NCBI GenBank assembly: GCA_017555845.1
Contig: JAFZFO010000055.1
Span: 35,768-99,767, forward strand
Length of the DNA stretch: 64,000 nt
Origin: Bacteroidaceae bacterium
Lineage (GTDB): Bacteria > Bacteroidota > Bacteroidia > Bacteroidales > Bacteroidaceae
Direction: 5' to 3'
The number at the start of each line of letters is the position of its first letter. The stretch's first letter is position 1. Under the pieces are notes generated by a model, which did no database searches, was not told where the DNA came from, and saw nothing but the letters and a program-made list of their open reading frames with translations. Positions 52,277 to 60,437 of this stretch are shown in pieces. Made by a program: the position numbers and the translations under genes.

Positions 52277-54001
52277 ATGAAAAAGATATTATCATTTCTG
52301 TTATTTGTACCTTTGTTGTCGGCCTGCTATGAGGATTTGGGCAACTACGACTACACTCTTGACTCAATGAACGAGATAACCGCTGTTACCTTCACACCAT
52401 CGGTGGTGAGGTCGGCAAGCGGCGACATTATCGAGGTGCAGCAGGCTTTGGACGAGAGCGACACCCGTCGTCGCGTTGATGCTGTTGTTGAGCAGACTCT
52501 CGCCCAAGACCTTGAGGATTTGGATTTCTATTGGTTCAGGACATATGTCGATGAGAACGGCGAGGCTGTGCAGGATACCGTGCGCACAAAAGGATATCTG
52601 GAGTTCGACCTCCCTGTCGGCAAGGCAATGTCGTACAACATATTCCTGCAGATATATGACAGGACTACTGACCTGTCGCACTATTCGGGCTTTGCAATAA
52701 AGACACGTCCGGTGTTCAAGAACAGCCTTTTTGTCATGCATGGCGGCGAGGGCAACCGCAAGATAGGCAATATTGAGGTCATTGGTAACGAAACCAAGAT
52801 ATATACCGATGTCAAGGCTGTGACCAAGGACAACAACCACTATGAGAACGCAACAGGTTTCGGTTACACAACCTATATCAATATCCCCGACAACTTGACA
52901 AACATTGGCGAGACCTCGGCCTTGACTGTCTTCTGCAACAATGGCGAGAGCAGGGCTTATGATCCTCACGGAATGAATGTGAAGTTCACTGCACAGCAGA
53001 TTTTCAAGCCCCAAAGCGAGAACTTCACTTACCGCAAGACTGTGCAGACCGGCGATCCTTCAAATTATACACTCTACAAGGTTGTACTTACCGAGAACGG
53101 CGAGGTGTATGTCGGTAATGTCGTGCAGGCGCTCTACAAGCCCGGTCATGGCTGTGAGAATGCCGCCGACGTGGGGCACCAGACCGATTACGAGATTACT
53201 GCTGCGACAATCACACACAACCGTTTCCTCATGTGGGATGCCAAGAACAACCGTTTCCTCTATGCCGCAAAGGAGGATGGTGGCTTTGCCATTGATGAGG
53301 GCAACTCCATCAAGCCAAGCTACACCTCAAGGAATCCTTTGCTCGATGCACATGTTCGTTTCCAGGGCCTGCAGCGCTCGCCCGAGGGTATGACTGCCGT
53401 TATGGGATACATCAACTACCGCGACAACTACAGCCAGCAGAACCCATATTTCATCTTCAAGGATGAGGAGACCGGTGACTACTACCGCTATGAACTGCTC
53501 ATGCAGAACATCGGCGATGGCAGCAAGGTAAGGAGATCGCGCAGCGCCGATGGCGAGGAGGAGATCCTTTCGGCCTACACCGTTGTTGGCGAGAAGAAAC
53601 TCGCAGGGCTCACACCAAGCGACATGTCTACCATTACTTACAACTCATGGTTCACTACTACCAATCTCTTCTTTGCTCAGGGCAACACCGTTTACCGTTA
53701 TAATGTGTCGAACGGAGACAAGTTCGTTGTGTATGAGGCGCCACAGGGATATGAAGTGACTAAGATCAAGTTCCGCACCGAGGATAGTTCGGCATTCAGC
53801 AGTGACCTTGGCCTGCACATGAACATTGTAATGTCCAATGGCACAAATGGCGCTGTGGCCGAGATAAAGTTCACAACTGCGGCCGATGTTGATAATGATT
53901 TCACTCCGCTTTTCTATGACAGAGACAACGAGGGCAACCTCTGGGGCGAAATCAAGGACATCATATTCGTGAATGAATATGCTTATGAAATGGTTTATTA
54001 A
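52277..54001 (+). CDS. PKD-like family lipoprotein
   Basis: 574 aa. Seen: lipobox LSAC (Cys about 17) followed by YEDLGNYDYTLDSMNEI, which is typical of the Bacteroidetes PKD-like (PKD_2) lipoproteins, two Ig/PKD-like domains to about 160, then a beta-propeller-like C-terminal region (FLMWDAKNNRFLYAAKED, YNSWFTTTNLFFAQGNTVYRYN). It probably is a surface component accompanying SusCD. Its stop lies 10 nt before the next gene. Confidence 0.86.
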   Translation: MKKILSFLLFVPLLSACYEDLGNYDYTLDSMNEITAVTFTPSVVRSASGDIIEVQQALDESDTRRRVDAVVEQTLAQDLEDLDFYWFRTYVDENGEAVQDTVRTKGYLEFDLPVGKAMSYNIFLQIYDRTTDLSHYSGFAIKTRPVFKNSLFVMHGGEGNRKIGNIEVIGNETKIYTDVKAVTKDNNHYENATGFGYTTYINIPDNLTNIGETSALTVFCNNGESRAYDPHGMNVKFTAQQIFKPQSENFTYRKTVQTGDPSNYTLYKVVLTENGEVYVGNVVQALYKPGHGCENAADVGHQTDYEITAATITHNRFLMWDAKNNRFLYAAKEDGGFAIDEGNSIKPSYTSRNPLLDAHVRFQGLQRSPEGMTAVMGYINYRDNYSQQNPYFIFKDEETGDYYRYELLMQNIGDGSKVRRSRSADGEEEILSAYTVVGEKKLAGLTPSDMSTITYNSWFTTTNLFFAQGNTVYRYNVSNGDKFVVYEAPQGYEVTKIKFRTEDSSAFSSDLGLHMNIVMSNGTNGAVAEIKFTTAADVDNDFTPLFYDRDNEGNLWGEIKDIIFVNEYAYEMVY

Positions 54002-54011
54002 AACAAGGGAT

Positions 54012-55103
54012 ATGAAAAAGAATATATTGTTTGCATTGCTTGTGCTTTGCTGCGCCATGACATCAGTAGCACAGAGTACCATAAAAGGAAAGGTTGACGG
54101 AATAAAGAGCGGCACCCTCTTTCTGCTTGCACAGACTTCGGAGCAGAAATCCGATACTCTTGGCAGCTGCAAGATAAAAAAAGGAAAGTTTGAACTGAAA
54201 ACCAATGTTGCAGAGCCAATGTTGACACAACTTGTCGTAGGCGGTTTCTCGGGTGGTTTCACACTGTTCGTTGAACCCGGTGTCAAATATGATGCCTTCT
54301 TGAGCAATGGCGATGACTATTACATAAGAGGTGGTCTCCTGAATGACAGCTATACAGCCCACATGCGACGTTCCGACTCGTTGCGCGCCGTTGTTACAGG
54401 CTTGCAGGAGCGCTATGATGCTTACCGTGCCGGTAGAAAGTTCCGCAGTGCAAGCCTTGTGAATGACACGCTGCAGCGCGAGCAGGAGAACCTGCGTGCA
54501 ATGACACAGAGCTTCCTTGATGCCAACGACAACGTGATTATGGCCTATACCATCTATTCGAATATCGTTATGCGCGATATGGGCTTCAAGGAGACACGCC
54601 GCATGTATGCCTCTATGGGCGAGGGTGCAAAGGCAACCCAGTTCGGCCGCATAATCAAGGAACGCATAGACCGCTTGTCAAAGACCGACAACGGCGCGAA
54701 AGCCCCGGACTTCACACTTTGTGATGTTGACGGCAACCCTGTAACCATGAGCGCTGTCAAGGGAAAGATAAAGATCATCGATTTCTGGGCAAGCTGGTGC
54801 GGTCCATGCCGTCTTAACAACCCCGCGCTGAAAAAGATATACGAGGAGTTCCACGATAAGGGACTGGAGGTCATTGGCGTTTCGCTCGATGAGGAGAAGG
54901 AGGATTGGGAGTTCGCCATTGAAAAGGATGGCCTTGGCTGGATCAATGTATCTTCGCTCAAAGGCTGGGAGTGTGAAGTGGCTCGTCTTTACAATGTTAA
55001 GGGCGTTCCCGCACTTTTTATACTCGATGAGAACAACAATATCATAGCAACAGGTCTTCGCGATGAGCAGCTGAAGATATTCTTGCAGGAGAACCTTAAA
55101 TAA
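54012..55103 (+). CDS. DUF4369-TlpA thioredoxin-fold protein, copy 1 of 3
   Basis: 363 aa from ATG 54012 (the longer frame runs back into the PKD gene). Seen: signal peptide 1-20 (SVAQS), DUF4369-like domain about 21-110, helical linker about 115-225, thioredoxin/AhpC-TSA domain 228-363 with WASWCGPCR (Cys263, Cys266) and cis-Pro loop KGVPALF. Intact active site, so it is predicted to reduce or isomerise disulfides in the periplasm. 10 nt behind the PKD gene, 8 nt before copy 2. Confidence 0.92.
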   Translation: MKKNILFALLVLCCAMTSVAQSTIKGKVDGIKSGTLFLLAQTSEQKSDTLGSCKIKKGKFELKTNVAEPMLTQLVVGGFSGGFTLFVEPGVKYDAFLSNGDDYYIRGGLLNDSYTAHMRRSDSLRAVVTGLQERYDAYRAGRKFRSASLVNDTLQREQENLRAMTQSFLDANDNVIMAYTIYSNIVMRDMGFKETRRMYASMGEGAKATQFGRIIKERIDRLSKTDNGAKAPDFTLCDVDGNPVTMSAVKGKIKIIDFWASWCGPCRLNNPALKKIYEEFHDKGLEVIGVSLDEEKEDWEFAIEKDGLGWINVSSLKGWECEVARLYNVKGVPALFILDENNNIIATGLRDEQLKIFLQENLK

Positions 55104-55111
55104 AAGAAATT

Positions 55112-56263
55112 ATGAGAAAGATTTTTATATTGGCCCTGTTGGCCATTTCAACGGTTATTACAGCCCAGGAGAAACGTTTTGTCATCAAGGGCGAGATGAG
55201 CAGCCCTTATCTGTGCTACAGTGATGAGGCTGTCAAGGAGGTAAGTCTTGAACAGATGGTCGACGGTCAGGCGGTTGTTACAGCCACAGTGCCTGTTGTC
55301 GACAACAAGTTCGTGTTCGAGGGAGTTGTCCCCGAGGAGCTCGGCCTTTTCAACATCACAGGTTTTGACAACGGTACAATACAGCTGTTCATTGAGGAGG
55401 GCGTGATAAACGTCGGCCCGTTCAATGCGGCATATCCTGTAGGTGCCCGAATAGGCGGTACACCATGTAACGACATGTATCAGGCCTATATCGATCTCAA
55501 CAGCGAGTGTGTCAAGGAGGCAAAGGCACGCATGAAAGAGGTACAGGAGAACATGCCGGCAAATGTAAAGGGCAATCTCGAGGCCGAGGCAAAGTACACA
55601 TCGCCTGTGTTCTATGTGAACAACATCCACTTCAAGGTGGCCATTATGGATTTCATATACAAGAATATCGATTCGCCGGTTGCCTTGTATATAATCAAAT
55701 ATTCAATGATGCCGACATTCACTACCGATGTCATCCAGAACTTCATTGATGCAGTCCCCGAGGAACTCCACTCATTGGCAATGTACAAGGAGCTTGTCAA
55801 TGATGTGCTGTCGGCAAATCTCAAGGTCGGCTCACAGGCTCCCGATATCACAGGCCGCACTCCCGAGGGCAAAGAACTCTCACTCTCCGATTTCCGTGGC
55901 AAATATGTGTTCCTTGATTTCTGGGCAAGCTGGTGTGCTCCATGTCGCCGCGAGATCCCATATCTCAAGGAGGCACTCGCATACTCGGGCGAAAGCGATA
56001 ATATTGTGGTGCTCAGCTACTCTATTGATGATGAGTATGAGGATTGGACAGGCTGCATTGCCGACAATGAGCTCACACACAGGAATTGGGTACACATCTC
56101 GGCACTCAAGGGTTGGAACAGCGAGGGTATCAAGCTGTTCAGCGTAAAGGGTGTTCCTTTCACTGCGCTCATCGACCCCGATGGCAATGTCGTGGCGTTT
56201 GAGTTGCGTGGCGAGGAGATGGTAAAGAGATTGAAGAAAATCGTAGACGGTGTAAACGAATAA
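55112..56263 (+). CDS. DUF4369-TlpA thioredoxin-fold protein, copy 2 of 3
   Basis: 383 aa. Seen: signal peptide 1-18 (ITAQE), DUF4369-like domain about 24-115, linker with several charged helices, thioredoxin domain from about 240 with FWASWCAPCRREIPYL (Cys275, Cys278) and cis-Pro loop KGVPFTAL. It uses CAPC rather than the CGPC of copy 1, which in thioredoxin-like proteins is known to shift redox potential. Operon spacing is 8 and 6 nt. Confidence 0.92.
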   Translation: MRKIFILALLAISTVITAQEKRFVIKGEMSSPYLCYSDEAVKEVSLEQMVDGQAVVTATVPVVDNKFVFEGVVPEELGLFNITGFDNGTIQLFIEEGVINVGPFNAAYPVGARIGGTPCNDMYQAYIDLNSECVKEAKARMKEVQENMPANVKGNLEAEAKYTSPVFYVNNIHFKVAIMDFIYKNIDSPVALYIIKYSMMPTFTTDVIQNFIDAVPEELHSLAMYKELVNDVLSANLKVGSQAPDITGRTPEGKELSLSDFRGKYVFLDFWASWCAPCRREIPYLKEALAYSGESDNIVVLSYSIDDEYEDWTGCIADNELTHRNWVHISALKGWNSEGIKLFSVKGVPFTALIDPDGNVVAFELRGEEMVKRLKKIVDGVNE

Positions 56264-56269
56264 GGAGAA

Positions 56270-57445
56270 ATGGTTATGCTACACAGAATATTATCTACAG
56301 TTATAGCGGCTTTTGTATGCGTTGTGGCCGGCGCGCAGGGAACTTGTGTCATCAACGGTAATATTGCCGATGGAACTAAAATAAAGAAGGTTGCTCTGAC
56401 ACGCACCAATGAACTTGGCAAGACCATTGAGGTTGCAACTGCCAAAGTGAAAAAAGGCAAATATACTTTCAAGTATGAACTCTCTAAGGAGGAGCCTGTA
56501 TTGATGTATAATATAACAGGCATTGGTCAGGCAGGTATCGAACTCTTTGTTGAGCCCGGCGAAGTTACTGTACACACTCCTTTTGTTGCCCAGGTTGGGG
56601 AGAGTGCCGTATCGGGCACCCCGACAAATGATGCATACGCTGAATATAATGCCATATTCGCAGCAGGGGCTGATGAGGTTGCAGCACTGCTTGCTGTGCT
56701 CGAGACACGCAATGGCAAGGAGTGGATGGAAAGTGCCGAGGGTAAGGCCGCTGCCAAAAGAATAGTGGCAAGAGAAACTGTGAAGACCGAATCGCAGGCT
56801 TTGCGATACCTCATTGACAACAACGCATCTCCAATGACTCCGCTTGTCATAGAGCGCTCTTTGTTGCCAAAGCTCACCACAGCCTATGCCGACCAGATGT
56901 TGAAGACAATTCACTTCTCGTTGGAAAGCCACCCATACTATCTCTCGCTCCGTAACAAGGTGCTTGCAAACGATCTGAAGGTTGGTAACGAACTGCCCGA
57001 CATTACATTGCCTTTGAGCAACGGCGAGGTAAAGACACTCCACGATTTCCGCGGCAAATATGTGGTTCTCAACTTCTGGGCAAACGGTTGCTCAAAATCG
57101 GCCGACATGCTTGCCGAGATGAAGAACCTCTACGAGGTTGTAAAGGAGAATCAGGACCAGTTTGTTATGATAAGCGTAGCACTGGAGAGTGATGCTGCCG
57201 CATGGCAGGCTGCCGTGAATGCCAATGGTATGAACTGCGAGGGTTGGTTGAATGCCTGTGACCTTGCAGGTGCCGATTCGCCTGCAGCAAAGCTTTTGGG
57301 CGTTGATAAAGCGCCGAGAATAATCCTTGTTGAACCAGAGGGACGCGCTGTTTCACTCGATATGGATGTTGATGAGGTAGTAATGCGTGTTGAACAGATA
57401 CTCTCGGGCGATCTGTACTATTTTGACCAGGCCGATTACAAATAA
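56270..57445 (+). CDS. DUF4369-TlpA-like protein with degenerate active site, copy 3 of 3
   Basis: 391 aa. Seen: signal peptide to about 23 (AGAQG), DUF4369-like domain about 25-105, helical linker, and a thioredoxin-fold domain from about 240 (LKVGNELPDITLPLSNGEVKT). The active site reads WANGCSKSAD: the second Trp is Gly, Cys274 is kept and the second Cys is Ser277. The cis-Pro segment DKAPRII remains. So it cannot run a normal dithiol cycle; it could be a monothiol, a binding protein or a decoy partner. The frame is long and intact, not a pseudogene. ATG 56276 is an alternative start. Confidence 0.85.
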   Translation: MVMLHRILSTVIAAFVCVVAGAQGTCVINGNIADGTKIKKVALTRTNELGKTIEVATAKVKKGKYTFKYELSKEEPVLMYNITGIGQAGIELFVEPGEVTVHTPFVAQVGESAVSGTPTNDAYAEYNAIFAAGADEVAALLAVLETRNGKEWMESAEGKAAAKRIVARETVKTESQALRYLIDNNASPMTPLVIERSLLPKLTTAYADQMLKTIHFSLESHPYYLSLRNKVLANDLKVGNELPDITLPLSNGEVKTLHDFRGKYVVLNFWANGCSKSADMLAEMKNLYEVVKENQDQFVMISVALESDAAAWQAAVNANGMNCEGWLNACDLAGADSPAAKLLGVDKAPRIILVEPEGRAVSLDMDVDEVVMRVEQILSGDLYYFDQADYK

Positions 57446-57468
57446 TGGTCTATTCCCATTATTACAAT

Positions 57469-57500
57469 TCAAGCGACTCACTATAAGGTGGGTCGCTTGA
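57469..57500 (+). terminator. Hairpin after the TlpA-like gene
   Basis: TCAAGCGAC (57469-57477) pairs with GTCGCTTGA (57492-57500). The T-run is weak (GTTGTTCT), so termination may be incomplete. Confidence 0.6.
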
Positions 57501-57540
57501 GTTGTTCTAGCATTAGTCTATATTGGTAATTACCGTATAA

Positions 57541-57649
57541 TGTCATCTCGACGATTGCAATGAGGAGAGATCTCAAACCAATTGACGAGGTGATTCATTT
57601 GGCGTCAAAAATACAATAACAAAGATACTTCGCTATGCTCAGTATGACA
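57541..57649. repeat. TGTCATT...AATGACA dispersed element, copy C (diverged)
   Basis: Begins TGTCATCTCGACGATTGCAATGAGGAGAGATCTCA and ends CTTCGCTATGCTCAGTATGACA; the outer arms TGTCAT/ATGACA and the 'CTTCG' block are kept. It is longer than copies A and B and less similar. Confidence 0.6.
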
Positions 57650-57708
57650 GGAATTATGAAGGTGTAGACGGGTGTGTCTGCCCGAAGAAATGCTTTGCTT
57701 GGGTAATT

Positions 57709-57739
57709 AAATGGGCAAGGATTTACTCCCTGCCCATTT
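57709..57739. repeat. Hairpin with A- and T-flanks
   Basis: AAATGGGCA (57709-57717) pairs with TGCCCATTT (57731-57739) around a 13-nt loop. It may be a terminator for either strand. Confidence 0.6.
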
Positions 57740-57760
57740 GTTGTTATTTGTGATAAAAGA

Positions 57761-57781
57761 TTACTTTACAAGTACCACTGA
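57761..57781 (-). pseudogene. Coding-tail remnant 2 (VVLVK-stop)
   Basis: The minus strand reads codons for S-V-V-L-V-K then TAA. This matches the last residues of the real gene end at 58001 (K-V-L-V-K-stop), about 240 nt downstream of it. It shares an exact 11-nt block (GATTACTTTAC on the plus strand) with remnant 1. Nothing upstream reads as a protein. Confidence 0.35.
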
Positions 57782-57825
57782 CAACACTTGCTTCTCGCAA
57801 CCCGCACGGCGCAACTTATAAACTG

Positions 57826-57869
57826 CTCTCCTGCCCGAGGGGAGCTGTCGGCTTGCCGACTGAGGAGAG
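57826..57869. repeat. Nested hairpin
   Basis: Outer arms CTCTCCT (57826-57832) and AGGAGAG (57863-57869) enclose GTCGGC (57847-57852) and GCCGAC (57855-57860). No protein reading. Confidence 0.55.
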
Positions 57870-57919
57870 GGAGCGCTACGCGTGACCTATTGCTGCAAGT
57901 GTTATCGAAGTTTTGGTGA

Positions 57920-57940
57920 TTACTTTACCAAAACTTTCGC
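57920..57940 (-). pseudogene. Coding-tail remnant 1 (AKVLVK-stop)
   Basis: The minus strand reads codons for A-K-V-L-V-K then TAA, 81 nt past the true TGA of the Ig-repeat gene, which itself ends K-K-V-L-V-K. It suggests a tail left by duplication or by replacement of a gene end. Chance cannot be excluded for so short a match. Confidence 0.4.
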
Positions 57941-58000
57941 TTCGCGCAAGTGCTTTACATTCGGTAATGTTTGATTAAGCAAGCTTATCAACCATTACTC

Positions 58001-60040
58001 TCACTTTACAAGCACTTTCTTGCCATTTACAATATAGATACCAGCGTTTGTGATCTTCTCTACGCGACGGCCTGTGATGTCGTAGATAGTCTTCTCAACA
58101 TCGCCTGCAGTGATCTCCTCAATACCAGCAGGGACAGTTGCCTCCTCAAGTACCCAAGTTGCGGCCTTATCCAATCCTGCATCGCAGAATGGATACTCAA
58201 CACCGCTTACAGCCTCAACCTTGAAGTAACCTCTTGAGTTTGTGATGTAGAACTGTGTCTCGTCAATGAAATCAAAGCCAAGAGCGCTCTTCTCCTCCTT
58301 AGAACCGTCAACATTCCACTGGCGGCAAACGATATAGTGGCCCTCCAATGACTTGAGGTAGTATTTACCGTTGCCGGCATCCTCAACTTTGAATATCTGG
58401 TCTCCGCTCTCTTCCATGTTCTCAACCTTTACACCACCTGTCGCTCCAGTTTGGTGTGTCTCGTAGTTGCCGATGTGGAGGTATTTGCCACTGAGGACAT
58501 CCTTCACGCGGTAAGCCTTTGTCAAATCAATATCCTGTGCAGGAACATCTGGTGTACCACTGCCTGCAATTGTCCATGTGTATGTGCCACGGCAGCAGCC
58601 GTTCTTGCCGTGCCATTTCATGTTGCTGTAGCCCCACTCGTCAATGTAGCTCTCGCCTGCATAGTCAACAACAATTCTTGTCAAATCAAGAGTGTATGTA
58701 CCAGTCTCTGTAATAGGGGTTGATGTGTAATCATTACCGCTCCATTCCGCGTTTACAAGGTACTCCATTTTGTTGGTCAAGTTGTAGCTGCTTGGTGCGT
58801 ATGTCAAGGTGTAGTTCTGCTTGTCACCATTAAGAGTTACCTGGAGTGAAATCATCTGCCAATCTTCATCGTATGAAGGCTGGATGAACTGGTTGAACTC
58901 AACGACAATCTTGTCAAGCTGGTTTACAGGGCCTGCAACAGGAGTAACGCTTACAACCTCCAATGGAGTGATTGTGAATGTGTACAATGTAACGTTGATT
59001 TCGCGCTCTTCGTTTGCCACACCATCCATTGTGAATGTACCTGCAGGGATGTAGAATGTGTATGTGCCCTCCTCTGTGAACTGTTGTGGGAATGTAACGA
59101 CAATCTTGTTGCCCTCCTTGTTTGCTTCACCGGTAACCTGGCTCTCTGATGGAGTCCATACCTGTATACCGTTCTTGTTCACGATTTCAACGTTTGTAAC
59201 GTTCTGGAATGTGATTTCAAGGTTGCCAAGTTCCTTCACCCTGTCACCGTCGTTGATGTTTGTTGCAAATGATGGAGTTGGGTCAATAACCTGGAAGTAT
59301 ACATATTTGTAATTGTTCAAGGCACCATCCTCGCTTTGGAATACACCTTGATGTATGTCAAGGTTATATGTACCTGGTGTTGTGATTGGCGCGTCAAGTT
59401 CCAATGTAACGGTCTTGCGGTCATCGCTGTATGTTACTTCATTCTTGAAGTTTGCAACAGGTGTCCAATCGTTGTCAAGAATTGACAGTTTGCTTGTTTC
59501 AACACTTGCAATTGCTTTTGGGAATGTAATCTCAATCTTGTCGAGTGTTGTTACGCCCTCTGTTGGAGAGACGCTCTCAATCTCCATAGAAGATGCGATG
59601 TTGAAAGTGAATGTCTGCTCTGCAAACTCCTCACCTTCGGTGCTCTTGATGCAGCCTGCAGGGATTGTGTAGCTCCACTGGCCTGGGCTTGTAATGTACT
59701 GGTCCTGCAACTCCTCTTTACCTTCCTTGTCAACAACGCTCTTCTGCTCAAACAAGAACAGGACTGTGTTGGCGTCAAGCCACTCGTTGTCGCTGATGCG
59801 TGTAATCTTAACCACCTCGCCGCTGGTGCTGTTCTTTACCTCGATGCCACCCTCGGGCACTGTTGCCACAACGTCCTTGTTGAATACAAGGCGGATGTCA
59901 TACACACCGAATTTTGAACTGCCATCTGCAGGGTCTGAATACTCCAGTGCAAGTGCGGCATTCTCGTCGCCTTTGTCCTGTGCCATAGATGTTCCCAAAA
60001 CTGCGAACATAGACATGAATAAGAGTAAAAGTTTCTTCAT
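58001..60040 (-). CDS. Secreted Ig-repeat protein with trefoil-like domain and sorting-type tail
   Basis: 679 aa. Seen: signal peptide 1-20 (GTSMAQD); four Ig/BIG-like units at about 30-150, 152-250, 255-355 and 358-500, each containing a pattern LDKIEITFPKAI, LGNLEITFQNVT or LDKIVVEFNQFI; a beta-trefoil-like region about 515-635 (YRVKDVLSGKYLHIGNYE, YYLKSLEGHYIVCRQW); and a tail TIYDITGRRVEKITNAGIYIV...KVLVK. Known: such repeats bind glycans or proteins at the surface; the tail type is common in Bacteroidales exported proteins. No catalytic domain. Function unknown. Confidence 0.82.
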   Translation of the reverse strand: MKKLLLLFMSMFAVLGTSMAQDKGDENAALALEYSDPADGSSKFGVYDIRLVFNKDVVATVPEGGIEVKNSTSGEVVKITRISDNEWLDANTVLFLFEQKSVVDKEGKEELQDQYITSPGQWSYTIPAGCIKSTEGEEFAEQTFTFNIASSMEIESVSPTEGVTTLDKIEITFPKAIASVETSKLSILDNDWTPVANFKNEVTYSDDRKTVTLELDAPITTPGTYNLDIHQGVFQSEDGALNNYKYVYFQVIDPTPSFATNINDGDRVKELGNLEITFQNVTNVEIVNKNGIQVWTPSESQVTGEANKEGNKIVVTFPQQFTEEGTYTFYIPAGTFTMDGVANEEREINVTLYTFTITPLEVVSVTPVAGPVNQLDKIVVEFNQFIQPSYDEDWQMISLQVTLNGDKQNYTLTYAPSSYNLTNKMEYLVNAEWSGNDYTSTPITETGTYTLDLTRIVVDYAGESYIDEWGYSNMKWHGKNGCCRGTYTWTIAGSGTPDVPAQDIDLTKAYRVKDVLSGKYLHIGNYETHQTGATGGVKVENMEESGDQIFKVEDAGNGKYYLKSLEGHYIVCRQWNVDGSKEEKSALGFDFIDETQFYITNSRGYFKVEAVSGVEYPFCDAGLDKAATWVLEEATVPAGIEEITAGDVEKTIYDITGRRVEKITNAGIYIVNGKKVLVK

Positions 60041-60086
60041 AAAATTGGGTTTAAGTTAATAATATTATCTTCTTTTTCAATCAGGC

Positions 60087-60103
60087 TTCCCCTTTAAGGG
60101 GAA
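60087..60103. promoter_or_regulatory. 17-nt palindrome at the transcript start of the Ig-repeat gene
   Basis: TTCCCCTTTAAGGGGAA is an inverted repeat with 8-nt arms and a single central base. It sits just downstream of the -7 box (60114-60121, minus strand), so it covers the first transcribed bases: either an operator or a 5' RNA hairpin. Confidence 0.55.
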
Positions 60104-60113
60104 TAATACACCG

Positions 60114-60121
60114 CGAATATA
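60114..60121 (-). promoter_or_regulatory. -7 box of the Ig-repeat gene
   Basis: The minus strand reads TATATTCG, about 73 nt before the ATG at 60040. Confidence 0.65.
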
Positions 60122-60321
60122 GTTCATTTTTTAATTGCTTTGCATGATTTATTGAAAAAATGTCGCGCTTGTGCTGCGTTTTTATGAAAAATGGATTAAA
60201 AATGTGGCAACTTGCTCCCAAAAAGTTAAAAAGTGTGTAAAACACCGTTCGTCAATGAAAATCTACTCGGCCTAAAAAGAATATTAAGGATGAACGGTTG
60301 TTAACTACAATGGCAAGAGTC
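60122..60321. other. AT-rich intergenic DNA
   Basis: No ORF, promoter on the plus strand or repeat was recognised between the Ig-repeat promoter and the -7 box at 60322. Confidence 0.5.
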
Positions 60322-60329
60322 TATTTTTG
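60322..60329 (+). promoter_or_regulatory. -7 box of a small transcription unit
   Basis: TATTTTTG, a consensus -7 element, followed immediately by the GTGGTA repeat set. -33 is not clear. Confidence 0.55.
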
Positions 60330-60330
60330 G

Positions 60331-60359
60331 GTGGTAAATGTACCACTAAAAAGGTGGTA
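60331..60359 (+). promoter_or_regulatory. GTGGTA-TACCAC-GTGGTA element
   Basis: GTGGTA (60331-60336), its complement TACCAC (60341-60346), and GTGGTA again (60354-60359). The middle segment can pair with either neighbour, so two exclusive RNA hairpins or a three-site operator are possible at the transcript start. Confidence 0.5.
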
Positions 60360-60397
60360 AAATAAAGAATGTCTTGCAGACAAAAATATAAAACAAC

Positions 60398-60434
60398 AAG
60401 CACCAACTACTTGGATAATCAGTAATTAGTGCTT
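60398..60434 (+). repeat. 14-bp imperfect hairpin before the 44-aa ORF
   Basis: AAGCACCAACTACT (60398-60411) pairs with AGTAATTAGTGCTT (60421-60434) at 12 of 14 positions with a 9-nt loop. It ends 3 nt before the ATG at 60438, where an RNA hairpin would affect initiation. It could alternatively be a decayed mobile-element end. Confidence 0.55.
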
Positions 60435-60437
60435 GCT

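Noticed and set aside
57446-58000. CRISPR array in the repeat-rich spacer
   Set aside because: Hairpins and tail remnants differ in sequence and spacing; there are no regular repeats or spacers and no cas genes.
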